Both the position numbers and the translations under genes were made by a program. A stretch of 64,000 nt of DNA from Sorex araneus (Eukaryota; Chordata; Mammalia; Eulipotyphla; Soricidae): assembly GCF_027595985.1 (NCBI RefSeq), contig NC_073304.1:218186000-218249999 (forward strand), written 5' to 3'. Below are positions 11,040 to 21,702 of this stretch, piece by piece. Position 1 is the stretch's first letter, and every line of letters begins with the position of its first letter. Under the pieces are notes generated by a model, which made no database searches, was not told where the DNA came from, and saw nothing but the letters and a program-made list of their open reading frames with translations.

Positions 11040-11460
11040 GAGAGGGTATGAAGAATGTTATTTGGGTCTCCCAGAGAGGAATCAAAAGAAGCATCACGTT
11101 TCACTCAAGTGAGAGAAGGAATCTCGAGTTCCAACCTCCGTCAACGATCAAGAATCAGGGACACTGCCTCATTTACCAAGGTGTCGAAAATCAGATGGGC
11201 CAGACACATAATGCGACTTGGAGATGACTGCTGGACTAGAGCCATTACCGACTGGATTCCACGGGACCTCAAGAGAATGCCTGGCCTTTGAGATGGTCGA
11301 ACTTCTTTGTCAAGACCCTGAATGAACGGTTTGAAGCTCTTCATGTTCCTGGAGTGAGCAGACACCATTGGGCTACACTAGCATGTGACAGGGACAAATG
11401 GAGACATTACTGGCACCCGCTCAAGAAAATCAATAAGCAACAGGATGACAAGTGATACAA
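11040..11460 (+). pseudogene. RTE-clade LINE, C-terminus of the reverse-transcriptase ORF and 3' end
   Basis: The frame at 11055-11291 gives KIRWARHIMRLGDDCWTRA and then ITDWIPRDLKRMPGL. This is the basic, tryptophan-rich C-terminal region (RWxxHxMRxxDD-RW, W-PRD-KR) typical of RTE-type non-LTR retrotransposon proteins. A frame break near 11289 is followed in another frame by LNERFEALHVPGVSRHHWA and RDKWRHYWHPLKK up to a 'gatgacaagtgatacaagtgatac' 3' end. 5' truncated and dead. Its last bases match the end of the type A SINEs in this window. Confidence 0.75.
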
Positions 11461-11462
11461 GT

Positions 11463-11497
<35 letters not shown>

Positions 11498-11501
11498 TTC
11501 C
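11461..11501. repeat. (ATAC)n/(AT)n microsatellite
   Basis: Simple repeat of gatacatacatacatatata type directly at the 3' end of the RTE relic, so probably derived from its short tandem tail. Confidence 0.85.
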
Positions 11502-11534
11502 CTCTATGATTGGTTGCCTACTATTTGAACCCTA

Positions 11535-11790
11535 TCAAACGTGGTGTAGTACTCTTGAAGAATGGGTAGGATGTGCCTTATGATGTGTTGAGTGGCTGCA
11601 TTTACAGTTCGGGAATGGGTTGACTAGTGCATGAGGCTCAGCCCCAGTGTGTGGGGAGCGGCCTTGTGCATGGCGGCAGTTGAGTTCTGGAGGTTTTTGG
11701 CTGCCGGGGCTGGGTCCCTTGGGGTGGAGGGGGCTCTCACCCCTGTCTGGGGGGCACCGAGAGTGAAACAGCCCCATGTGGTGTTACCAC
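11535..11790 (-). mobile_element. Unnamed moderate repeat, related to 41900-42120
   Basis: The stretch from 'catgaggctcagcccc' through 'gtgtggggagcggccttg' to 'ggaggtttttggctgcc' recurs in diverged form at about 41950-42050 within the RTE-tailed element described there. This suggests a dispersed family. Strand is taken from that copy. Confidence 0.5.
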
Positions 11791-11870
11791 ATTTTAATAG
11801 GAGAACATCACATCCTCCAAGTCTCAAAAGAATGAAAAGGTTGTTTTTGTTGGTTGGTTGGTTGGTTGGT

Positions 11871-12030
11871 CATTTGGGTTTTTTGGCCACACCCAGTGAA
11901 GCTCAGGGTGAAATTTTGACTCTGTGCTCAGAGGTCACTCCTGGTGGGGCTTTAGGGACCATATAGGGTGCCAGGAACAGAACCCAGGCCACCCTCCTCG
12001 CTCTGCCCACATTACCATCTCTCCAGCCCC
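11871..12030 (-). mobile_element. Type B SINE
   Basis: The reverse complement reads from 'ggggctggagagatgg' to 'ctgggtgtggccaaaaaaccc'. A (TTGG)n run at 11848-11870 sits at its 3' side. Confidence 0.8.
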
Positions 12031-12099
12031 CCAGATCTGAAAGTCTATCACTTCTTCACGTTTTCTCCACTCCACAGCCCCTACCAACTCTTTTCATAC

Positions 12100-12290
12100 T
12101 GTTATCTGTCTCGGGTCTTTTTGTTTGTTTGTTTGGCTTTTGCTGTTTTTCAAAGCTGTACACATAAGTGACCTCATGCAGTATTTGTCTTTCTCTGCTG
12201 GACTAATTTCACTCAGCATAATATCCTCACGGGCCTTCCACATTGTCACAAATTCATAGTGGCATTTTTTTAGTTGTTTTATTTTGGGGT
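12100..12290 (-). mobile_element. Ancient L1 fragment
   Basis: The text 'ctgctggactaatttcactcagcataatatcctcacgggcc' is the reverse of an L1 ORF2/3'UTR junction that is common in old mammalian L1s. Confidence 0.6.
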
Positions 12291-12550
12291 GTTGGTTCCC
12301 AAGCAAGACTCAGGGGGCCCAGATTTTCTCTCAGCTCTTCTTTCCTGCTGTTCAGGTGGATGGGAGGGCCCGAGGATGTATTGCTACTTGGGTCCTCCAA
12401 TACCGGGCCACCAGGGCTGCCCCCTCTGTTGTTTGGGGGCCTCAAAGGCCACAACTGGTGATGCTGGTGGGGGCATAAGGTCAAGAGTGGCCCGAGAGGA
12501 TAGCTGTCAGCACTGTTTCCTAAGTTTACTCATCTTGGTGGTTTGTATTC

Positions 12551-12804
12551 CATCACTGTATCACTGTCACTGTCATCCCATTGCTCATCGATTTGCTCGA
12601 GTGGGCACCAGTAACATCTCCATTGTGAGACTTATTGTTACTGTTTTTGGCATATCAAATACGTCATGGGTAGTTTGCCAGGCTCTGCTGTGTGGGTGAG
12701 ATTACTCTTGGTAGCTTGCCGGGCTCTCCAAGAGGGGCAGAGGAATCAAACTCGGGTTGGCCACATTCAAGGCAAATGCCCTACCCGCTGTGCTATTAGA
12801 GACC
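12551..12804 (-). mobile_element. Type A SINE (tRNA head, RTE-like tail)
   Basis: The reverse complement starts with a degraded tRNA head and passes through 'gagagcccggcaagctacc' to 'ggagatgttactggtgccc' and a (GTGACA)n-type tail that reads tcactgtcactgtc on the plus strand. This is the second SINE family of the window. Confidence 0.85.
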
Positions 12805-13383
12805 CTATGTATGCAACCTTCAGAAACCTTAAAAGAGTATTTATTGTATTTTACTAAGCAATTAATTGCATTATAATTTACAAATTTCATTTTTGACTGA
12901 AAGAGTTTGTACTTATCCTTTTCCTATGATGGAAGTGGAAAGCTTACTGAATAAGTCCTTCTAATAGAATGGATTTGGAGAAACAATTATTGTTAATGAT
13001 TCCAAAAGAAGTCAAGAAAACACAGAAATGACTTTCAATGGATGATCATTATTATTCATTTCCAAATTCAGATTACAAAAATAAAGAACTGCAACAAAAA
13101 TGTTTTCAAGATCACTGATCACAAAGAATTTGATATAGGAGTGAAACCATCTGGTCATCATCTTTCATTCCCAAATTCGAGCATATAGTCACCTGAAGTT
13201 ACACCCATGCTATCACACGGTTTCATATTTTCAAATGGCCGAGTTGCAGAGCTCTGTGTGTATATTTGTGCCACATCTTCTTTATCTACTTATTTGTGAG
13301 GGGTCATTTATGTTGATTTTTATCTTTTGGCTTTTGTGTATGGCCATCAATGCAAATATCTTAAAAAAAAACCCAAACTGTAG

Positions 13384-13530
13384 TGGGGCAGAGTCATAGT
13401 ACATCAGATAGGGCTTTTGCCTTGCAAGCAGCTAATTTGGGTTCAATCCCTAGTACCTCATACAGTCTCCTGAGCCCTGAGTGCAGAACCAGGAGTAAGC
13501 TCTGAGTACTACCAGGTATGCCCCCCAAAC
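13384..13530 (+). mobile_element. Type B SINE
   Basis: Contains 'gatagggcttttgccttgcaagcagc', B box 'gggttcaatccc' and body 'gagccctgagtgcagaaccaggagtaagc', all in type B order. Confidence 0.8.
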
Positions 13531-13643
13531 AGCAACAATAATAATAATAATGATAAGCTTTAGGGTATGTTAATGAGAATAAGCTTGCTTCTTCTTAACT
13601 GCTAGTACAGCTCTTAAAAATATTTAATGAGGTACTATGGCTT

Positions 13644-13897
13644 GGGTTGGAGCGATAGCACAGTGGTTGGGTGTTTGCCTTTCACACGGCCGACCCGTGT
13701 TTGATTCCTCCGCCCCTCTCGGAGAACCCGGCAAGCTACCGAGAGTATGGAGCCTGCATGGCAGAGCTGGGCAAACTACCCGTGGCGTATTGGATATGCC
13801 GAAGACAGTAACAATAAGTCTCCCAAATGAGAGATGTTACTGGTGCCCGCTCGAACAAATCGATGAGCAATGGGATGACAGTGACAGTGACAGTGAC
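13644..13897 (+). mobile_element. Type A SINE, well preserved
   Basis: Head 'gttggagcgatagcacagtgg' (A box TAGCACAGTGG) and a B-box remnant 'gtgtttgattcc', then the body 'gagaacccggcaagctaccgagag', ending in 'gatgttactggtgcccgctc', 'gatgagcaatgggatgacag' and a (GTGACA)n tail. Confidence 0.9.
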
Positions 13898-13904
13898 TTA
13901 TAGT

Positions 13905-14735
13905 ACCATTCATAATGGTTACATGGAGACATTATTCCAACATATCATTTGCCACCAGACTACCCCTTTCCCTCCACCAAGGGTCCAAAGATCTCTCCTG
14001 TTCAACCCCTGTAAATTCAGTTCTGTGGATCAACTTTCCAGTTCCACTGAATTAATTTTTAGTCTCCCTTGGATAAATGCCTTTATGTGCTATTTCTGGA
14101 TCATATGGAAATTCTATTTTCTTTTTTTTGAGGGGGAGGGTAGAGGTGCACACTGGGAGGTGCTTAAAGTTTGCTCCTGGTTTTGTGCTCACAAATCAAT
14201 CCTGACAGTGCTAAGGGGCCCAGATGTGATGCCACAGATCAAAATTGGATCAGCCATGTGCAGGGCAAGCACCTAACCTGCTAACCTGTTGTATCATCTC
14301 TCTGGTCCCTATTTTCATGTTGGAAGGGACTCTCCATACTGTTTCCCAGTATGCCATGGCTTACATTTCCACCCGCAGTGACAAGCTCTGCTTATCCTTC
14401 ATAACTTCACTCACATTGGTTGTTTTCAGTCTTTCTGAGAGAGGCCATTCTCATAGGGGTGAGAGAAAATCTCACGATAGTTCTAATTTGTGCTTCCCCA
14501 GTAGTGAGACAGCGGGAAGTGAGGGTGAATGTTTTTTATGTGCTTCCGGGAGTGTGACTGAGTATTCCTTGTCTTTTCAGGAACACTGAGGTTGTTTCCT
14601 CAGCATGGGCTAAGATTATGAACAATACTGTAATGAGCATGGGAGTGTCAGTCTCTTTGCAAGATAGTGATTTCATTTCCTTTGGGTACATACCCAGAGG
14701 TGGAATTGAATATTGCACATATACATACAATATAT
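13905..14735 (-). mobile_element. Ancient L1 fragments interrupted by a SINE
   Basis: Segments such as 'tttctggatcatatggaaattct', 'catactgtttcccagtatg', 'gccattctcataggggtgag' and 'cctttgggtacatacccagag' are reversed old-L1 ORF2/3' sequences. Their order is not that of one intact element, so at least two fragments are joined. A type B SINE lies at 14122-14308. Confidence 0.65.
14122..14308 (-). mobile_element. Type B SINE inside ancient L1
   Basis: The reverse complement carries 'gggaccagagagatgatac' and a diverged type B body. It interrupts the older L1 fragment. Confidence 0.7.
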
Positions 14736-14740
14736 ATTTG

Positions 14741-14900
14741 CTTTCTTGGGTCACACCTAGCGATGCACAGGGGTTACTCCTGGCTCTGCACTCAGGAGTT
14801 ACTCCTGGCGGTGCTTGGGGGACCTTATGGGATGCTGGAGATTGAACCTGGGTCGACCGAGTGCAAGGCAAAACACCCGCTGTGCTATCGCTCCAGCTCC
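14741..14900 (-). mobile_element. Type B SINE, well preserved
   Basis: The plus-strand text 'ttgggtcacacctagcgatg', 'cacaggggttactcctggctc' and 'tgtgctatcgctccagctcc' is the inverted consensus of type B. Confidence 0.9.
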
Positions 14901-15178
14901 ACACAATATTTATTCATACAAAGTATATACATCCACTTGGAATTATATCTGTTTGGTTTTGGGGGGCTGTGGTGAGTGCTGGGGATCAAACCCTAGGCCT
15001 CACATAGGAGGGTAAGTGCTCTAACGATCGGCTACATCCCTGGTGCAGTAGTTAAATTTATTTTTGAAGAAATCTTTATATTTCCTGCTCTGGTGCCTAG
15101 AGTGATTCTCATACCCATCAGTATTGCAAGGGCTCCCCTCCCCCCTGCCTGCTAACATTTCATAGCTCCTGTCATTTT

Positions 15179-15194
15179 TGATGATAATCATTCT
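15179..15194. repeat. Target-site duplication, left copy
   Basis: TGATGATAATCATTCT, identical to 16271-16286, flanks the composite L1 element. Confidence 0.92.
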
Positions 15195-16270
15195 TTTTTT
15201 TTTTAGTTTATTTATTTATTTATTTATTTATTTTTTAAAAATTTATTTTATTGAATCACCAAGTGGAAAGTTACAAAGTTCTCAGGCTTATATCTCAGTT
15301 ACAAAATGCTCAAACACCCATCTCTTCACCAGTGCCCATATTCCACCACCAATAAAAACAAAAACAAAAGCAAAAACAAAACAAACAAACAACAACAACA
15401 AAAAAGTATACATCCCACCCCTCACCCCCCAACCCACCCCGTACGTGAGTGATAATTTCACTTCCTTTTCTCTTTACCTTGATTACATTCCAGATTTCAA
15501 CACATAACTCACTATTGTTGTTAGAGTTTCAAAACAGACTCACTATTTTTGTTGGAATTTATCCCCTAAGAATACAGCTCTATTAACAGGGAAATATTTG
15601 ATAATAAGTTTTCCACTGATGAGAATGAAGAGATAAAATTGTAAATGGCCGTGCGGTTTACAATTTCTGTATTATAGTAATTAAGTCCTCGAAGATTTAA
15701 GTTTGAAAATGAATCATTTCCCTTCCTGGAACAGCATGTAGCCAAAGTTAGTTCACAGTCTCCATACATGGGTGCAAGCACTTGCTGGAACCCCAATTCC
15801 TAAAGCTGTCTCTGGTTCCCGCTTGTTCCACATCCACCGGCTCTGCAGAGGCATGGGAACCGGCGCCGAAAACCCGGCCGGCCGGAGCCGAGCACCGGCC
15901 CCGGCTGGGGCTGGCCCTGTATCCTGAGGCTGTTTCAAGTTCAAAGCACACATTTTTTTTTTTTTTTTTTTTGCGCCACAAGTTCATACCTTCTCAGTGG
16001 ACCCACAAAATGTCGGACACCACGCCTTTTCCCGGAGCGGAGAGAGACCAAGAAGGAAGGTTATTTCCTCCGTTAGCCGGCGTGGGGCAAAAGCTTAGTT
16101 CACAGTCTCCATACATGGGTGCAAGCACTTGCTGGAACCCCAATTCCTAAAGCTGTCTCTGGTTCCCGCTCGTTCCACATCCACCGGCTCTGCAGAGGCA
16201 TGGGCACCCGGGCCGAAAACCCGGCCGGCCGGAGCCGAGCACTGGCCCTGGCTGGGCTGGCCCTGTATCC
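15195..16270 (-). mobile_element. Composite L1 derivative: two 5' CpG-rich monomers joined to an L1 3'UTR
   Basis: On the minus strand the element starts at 16270 with a CpG-rich 179-bp unit (16273-16095), a 167-bp spacer holding an A-run (15928-16094), and a second near-identical 180-bp unit (15927-15748). It then passes straight into L1 3'UTR sequence of the same kind as at 48370-48720 and 62760-63110, and ends in an A-rich tail (plus-strand T-run and TTTA repeats at 15195-15250). No ORF1 or ORF2 is present. Perfect 16-bp target-site duplications flank it, so it inserted as one unit. It could be a spliced or internally deleted L1 transcript that was retrotransposed, or a stable non-autonomous family. 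Confidence 0.85.
15748..15927 (-). repeat. CpG-rich 180-bp monomer, copy 2
   Basis: Nearly identical to 16095-16273. It contains the plus-strand core 'aacccggccggccggagccg' flanked by GC-rich sequence. It is the inner of the two units in the composite L1. Confidence 0.9.
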
Positions 16271-16273
16271 TGA
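16095..16273 (-). repeat. CpG-rich 179-bp monomer, copy 1 (5'-most)
   Basis: Direct repeat of 15748-15927 with few substitutions. Its position at the 5' end of the element and its CpG richness fit an L1 5'UTR promoter monomer; that role is inferred. Its first three bases on the minus strand overlap the target-site duplication. Confidence 0.88.
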
Positions 16274-16286
16274 TGATAATCATTCT
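16271..16286. repeat. Target-site duplication, right copy
   Basis: Identical 16-mer to 15179-15194. Confidence 0.92.
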
Positions 16287-16422
16287 AACAGATGGGAGGA
16301 GACAGCTCATTTCGTTTGATTTATGTAACAACAAGGGTTCGTATGCATTGATAAATAACTTCAGCATTTCTGTTTTAAATTAAAAATGACTTTTAAGCTT
16401 ATCCTTGTTTAGAAGTCACATT

Positions 16423-16595
16423 TTATTTATTTTTGGGGGCCATAAATTCCCTGTGGTTTTCAGGAATTACTCCTTGCTCTGAACCTGTGGATCACTCGTG
16501 CTGAAACTTGGGGGATCATACGAGGTGCCGGGAATTGAACCTGGGCCGGCCACCTGCAAGAAGCTCCCTACTCACTGGACTCTCGCTCTCTCCCC
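16423..16595 (-). mobile_element. Type B SINE, diverged
   Basis: Inverted type B order: 'ggggatcatacgaggtgccgggaattgaacctggg', followed by the degraded head 'ggactctcgctctctcccc'. Confidence 0.75.
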
Positions 16596-17431
16596 TAGAG
16601 ATCATATTTTATAAGATGATTAAAAAGTTTGTAATAAACACAATGCCTCAAGTATGTAAAATAGGAATGAAACACACATTTGGAGTGGAAATTTAGGAAA
16701 GTAAATTAAGTGAGTTTAGGTGAGTGATAGGTGGATGATTTTGAAGTGTTTTCCTAATTCTAATGTTCTAGGAAAAAATGGAAGTTCAATATTTGGCAAT
16801 CAAGCCCAGCTTTGGTTTTCTGCCTAAGAAACTTGAAATAAATAGACATTGCTTTTCACCTGATCTGTGTAGGATCAGTTCCACTCCTCTGGTAAATTTG
16901 CCCCTGCTCTGTCCATGCTGGACTTCTGCCTCCTAGAATCCCCGATGAATTTCACTAATTTCACAAACTCAGTGCACTATAGGTGCAGCCCAGGGGCAAA
17001 GGTCAGGAAGGACCTGTGATCAGATGCTGGGGCTATGACCTGTCTCCCAGATAGGGCTGGACGCCATAGGAGGTGTGGCAGCCTCCAGCAAGCTGAGCTC
17101 ACCAGTCTGGATCTGATAAACATCAGAACATAATTTCTGAATTGCACTGAACAGAATTTATTCGTCTGTCACCCTCTGGTTCAAGTCTCCTGGCCCTCAA
17201 ATTCACACTCCTCCAACATGCAAATTGTTTTCTTATAAAGGATTGGAAATAAACCTCATCCATTCTCATCCTATTCTTTTATTGAATGAAGTTTGAATGT
17301 TATAAAAGCAGACAAGCAAGTGTGTAAAAAGAAAAAAAGAGAAACCAAACAAATAACTTCCAAAGGGCATATCTGAAACCCATAAGTTCTTTCTGAAGAA
17401 ATGGAATCTACTGGTTTTTGTCGCCAATTTG

Positions 17432-17674
17432 TGCTGGAGCGATAGCACAGTGGGTAGGGCATTTGCCTTGCATGCAGCTGACCTGGGTTCGATTCTTTCA
17501 TCCCTCTCGGAGAGCCCGGCAAGCTACCGAGAGTATCTAGCCTGCACGGCAGACCCTGGCAAGCTACCCATGGCATATTGGATATGCCAAAGACAGTAAA
17601 TCTCACAATGAGAGACATTACTGGTGCCCGCTCGAACAAATTGATGAGCAACGGGATGACAGTGACAGTGACAG
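17432..17674 (+). mobile_element. Type A SINE, well preserved
   Basis: Near-consensus copy. Head 'gctggagcgatagcacagtgggtagggc', B box 'gggttcgattc', body 'gagagcccggcaagctaccg', RTE-like end 'ttactggtgcccgctcgaac' then 'gatgagcaacgggatgacag', and a GTGACA tail. Confidence 0.93.
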
Positions 17675-18077
17675 TAAATTTCTGAGCATTTAAAAAAATC
17701 AACTCCTTTCAAAATAAGGTAAATAATAAGTTTTAATAGCATTCTATGTATTAGATGTTGCTTGCATTCTATTACTAGAGTAAATATGATGTGTGGTAAA
17801 CCTATTCCATGCGCGTTAGGGTATGTATGTGGACACATATTTATCCATTCATATATGGATCAGATAATCCTCATTGAATACTCACTAGCAGTGAATAAAC
17901 ACACTAAGTGGATCTTGCTATTTACTGTAATGCTGTAATTTCATATAAGTAGGTATAAAGGACTTTTGCAAACACATGAACTCTGTTCTATGCATATGTT
18001 CACGCATTTTTGTTTTTGTTTAATGGGGGCAAGGAAATTGCTTAAAGGAAGTTGTTCTGCTTAAAGTACATGTGTTT

Positions 18078-18215
18078 TGGGCTAGGAATGTGACTCAAAG
18101 TGGTGGGCGGCCCTGGCATGTGCAAGTTTGATCCCTAAGTTTGATCCCTGGTACCACATTACCCCGAGCACCAAGAGGTTTCAGCTGTGCATCTCTGAGT
18201 GTCCCCCACCCTTGC
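18078..18215 (+). mobile_element. Type B SINE, diverged
   Basis: Head remnant 'gggctaggaatgtgactcaaagtgg', duplicated 'aagtttgatccct' around the B box, and 'taccacattaccccgagcacc' in type B order. Confidence 0.55.
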
Positions 18216-18219
18216 CTCT

Positions 18220-19716
18220 CTGCACTCCCTGCACACTTTATAAAAAAATATTTAGGTGGATTTTGCAGTCAGTTGGTTTCAGCTAGACATTTCAAACACT
18301 AACTCATAGTGTCATGTGTAAAGGAGTTATTTAAATCAACAGCTATTTATATACACATATAACTACATAACTATCTAACTATAACTTTTAGTATTTAGCA
18401 CCATCCTTCTTTATGAGTGAATCCTTTTACATTTAAGTCAGAGTTAACAATCTCATTACTGATAATAAAATAAAGTTTAATTTCTTTGAAAAATAATTTT
18501 GTCATTGTGTTTTTACAGTACTACAGTTTTTGCATTAGTTTGGGGCCAGAATTTGTAGTCACAATTTGTCTAGTTTTTGTAGATTAGTTGAAAATGATTA
18601 AATTTGAGTTTCAAATTTAAACTAAAATTTGCTGCTATGGGTCTATTAATATGGGGTGAAGGCATCCAGTCTATTTGCTTATCAGAGTAGAAATATTCTT
18701 GCTATGATGACCTCTGCGTATTTATATAAGGTCTGCTCATAAAATTACTGAATTTTATGCTTTGATTGATTAATGTATATTATTATATGACTTAGGAAAA
18801 GTGCAATTATGAAAACATGACTTAATAAAAAAGTGATGACTTTTTTCCTGGATTGGACTTTATTCCTCTATATAAATCCTATTGACTTTTATTCATACAC
18901 AAGTCATAAGTGTAGAGCACCTGATATTCCAGACTATTGGATGACTGTGGCTCTAAGTATATATTGATTAGATCCCAACTTCCTTATATCTAGTAAAAGG
19001 TGCATTTTGACCTACCCATGGGATTAATAATTAATACTAAATATGCCAGTGATTTGAAGAGCAGTCACAAGTACTCTAGTTGTCAGAGGACTTTCAACCT
19101 TTTTTTTTTGTCTGTGATAGATAAATGAGGACAGTCCCTGAGTGATAGGTACAGACTCTGCAACCCATTATTGTAGGACCGATGTGTTATCTTGGTTAGA
19201 AGATGTTGTTTGTAGTAGTTGAGAAGGAAAGCATATAGGAATACTGGGCATTTCTAGCACTGTGGTTCTAGATCAGAATAAAGTTAAGTTAGGAATAAAC
19301 CAGCCTCTGTGCTATGAAAACAGATGTACTTAGATAGTTATGAATTATTTGCTGTCTTTGATTTTCTCCTAAATGGTGTGGGAGGGAGAAACTGGGTAGG
19401 AAGGTTGATGACATTTGATATTGAGTTATTTATTGAAGCTGGGAAATGGGTAATTGGAGCCTTGCTATATTAACCAGTGAGTCTTATACTTGCCTAAACA
19501 TTTCTATGATGAAACACTTCAAGATGTGGATGAAGTAAGATTATGGGACAGCATTTTTCAAGCTAACCTTGCATCTTCAGGTTTTGAATAGTACTGATTT
19601 GGTAATTCTGTCCTTCTGTGTTTCAATGAATTGGCAGATTTCATGCCATAGTGTCTCAGACACAGTAGGAGCTTGCTCTCAGCTTGCCATAGGAATAGTG
19701 AATCTATTATCTAATT
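18220..19716. other. Intergenic A+T-rich sequence, no feature recognised
   Basis: No coding frame, SINE or L1 end could be supported in this 1.5-kb stretch. Confidence 0.65.
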
Positions 19717-19738
19717 TCAACCCTATTGAAGATTTATT

Positions 19739-19914
19739 TTGCTTTTTTTGGGGGGGGGGTCACACCTGGCGATACACAGGGGTTACTCCTGGCTCTGTAC
19801 TCAGGAATCACTCCTGGCGGTGCTCAGGGGACCATATGGGATGCTGGGAATCGAACCTGGGTTGGCCACATGTAAGGCAAACACCCTACCTGCTGCAGTA
19901 TCGCTCCAGCCCCA
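19739..19914 (-). mobile_element. Type B SINE, first of two insertions at one site
   Basis: Inverted near-consensus type B copy. A perfect 22-bp direct repeat flanks it (19717-19738 and 19915-19936; core CCCTATTGAAGATTTATT). Confidence 0.93.
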
Positions 19915-19940
19915 TCAACCCTATTGAAGATTTATTATGT

Positions 19941-20127
19941 TTGTTTGTTTGTTTGTTTTTTTGCTTTTTGGGTCACACCTGGCGATGCACAGGGGTTACT
20001 CCTGGCTCTTCACTCAGGAATTACCCCTGGCAGTACTCAGGGGACCATATGGGATGCTGGGATTTGAACCCGGGTCGGCTGCGTGCAAGGCAAACGCCCT
20101 ACCCGCTGTGCTATCTCTCCAGCCCCC
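19941..20127 (-). mobile_element. Type B SINE, second insertion at the same site
   Basis: Inverted near-consensus type B copy with a (TTTG)n run at its 3' side. It is flanked by TGAAGATTTATTATG at 19926-19940 and 20128-20142, overlapping the duplication of the neighbouring SINE. Confidence 0.93.
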
Positions 20128-20142
20128 TGAAGATTTATTATG

Positions 20143-20762
20143 AACGGAAAGGATCCTCGGAGAATAAATAGTAAGTGAAAACAGGAATCTTACGAGAGAA
20201 CCGAGAAAATTGTCTTGCACCCTGAGTTTTTAGTTTAGTTGGAGATCTCCATCTTCCTTTATGAAATCTAGAAGTGCACGGGAAATAAGGGATAATTTAG
20301 GACCTACCCAAAGTAGGATACCAACAGGGAATGTTAATGTAAAAGGGCAGTAAGATAATTTTCCTCTGATCTAATTGATTTTTCACACTATCCTATGGAT
20401 GTAAATTTCAGACAAAATTTCAGCCTTCTGGATTTTTAAGATTCCAGAGCCAGACCTGCTGTCTCACAAAGGCTGTGTTTTCTCTTTATTGTGCTGTCAT
20501 GAATTTCAGTGACCTCAAAACTGAACATCTTTGGTGCTGGATTAGTCTATTGCCTAGTTTGATAATCAAATGATCATAAGCAACGAGGATTGAACTTTTA
20601 TGGACTATATTTTAAGGAAAGAAGTGATCCGTGATTCCATTTTATGACATACTTTTATGTAAATCAGAGCAATCTAATGCAGTACTTTTGAAAGCATGTA
20701 AACATGACAATTAGTATGTATTTTTATTTTTCAAGGTGCTTATGTTAATAAATTAATTTATT
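20143..20762. other. Intergenic sequence, no feature recognised
   Basis: Non-coding, with no clear repeat. Confidence 0.6.
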
Positions 20763-20927
20763 CTTTTTTGGGGGGGCCATACCCAGTAATACTCAGGGCT
20801 TACTCGTGGCTCTGCAATAAGGGATCATTCCTGGTTGTACTCAAGGGACCATATGTGGTGCTAGGGATTGAAACTAGATTAGCTACATGCACAGAAAAAC
20901 TTACCTGCTGTATTATCTCTTAAGCCC
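20763..20927 (-). mobile_element. Type B SINE
   Basis: Inverted type B: 'gggccatacccagtaatactcagggcttactc' through 'gctgtattatctcttaagccc'. Confidence 0.82.
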
Positions 20928-21691
20928 AAGGTGATAATTTTTAAATACAAAAAAACTCTCATAATTTAAGAAACTTTAAAAATCATATTGTCCAACCTCA
21001 TTTTCCTGAATGAGTGTCAAAGTGTTCATAGATTTGTGATTTACTTATAGCAACAATACAAATATCAAAAGTTAAAATTATCAATACAGTGCATGTTCTC
21101 TAAGCTGATTTTCATGAAATGCTCCTGGCCCAGGAAAGTTGTCTTGCAAACATCAATATGATTTATAATAAAGCGTTTCCGCCCCCCCCCCATTAGATTA
21201 CTGCTTTAAAGGCTAATATACAATTCTAGTTTCCACCTGGGGGTAAAGACCTGATCTTTCTATATCATCCTTCATTGACTCCTAGTGAACAAGGGTTAGT
21301 GAGTATTAACTAAATAGAGAGGTGTATTATTAACTCTGGGAACACAAATGGCAGATGTGTTCACATTTCTGCTTTGCTGGTGTGTGTCATTGCTTTTTAC
21401 TGTGCATACATAAATTAAAAAGATGCAGGAGTCCCAGATTTGATTGCTGACATCACATTACATGCAGAAACCCCCAAACAAAACTAAAATAAAACCAAAA
21501 TAATTACAAAACAGAATATTTATTAAAAGAGAAGCTCTAGGTGCTGATATACAAAGTTTGTCATAGGTTATAGGGTAGAACTTTTAGAGAGAGAAGAGGT
21601 GAAAGGGGTGAGAGAGGGAAGAGGAGAGAAGAGAAGCAAAGAGAGTGAGCGAGAGAGAGAGATTGAGAGAGAATACATTAACAGAAATCTA
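20928..21691. other. Intergenic sequence with a purine-rich GA stretch at its end
   Basis: Nothing coding. A GAGA-rich run of about 80 bp lies at 21590-21670. Confidence 0.6.
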
Positions 21692-21702
21692 AATTTAGAA
21701 GA

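Noticed and set aside
13637-13903. 88-codon frame ending WCPLEQIDEQWDDSDSDSDL
   Set aside because: It is the translation of a type A SINE. The resemblance to the RTE protein end is informative for the SINE tail but is not a gene.
19569-20171. 200-codon plus-strand frame
   Set aside because: It runs through two inverted type B SINEs and their duplications; repeated HTWR-TGVTPG and GDHMGCW stretches come from the SINEs.
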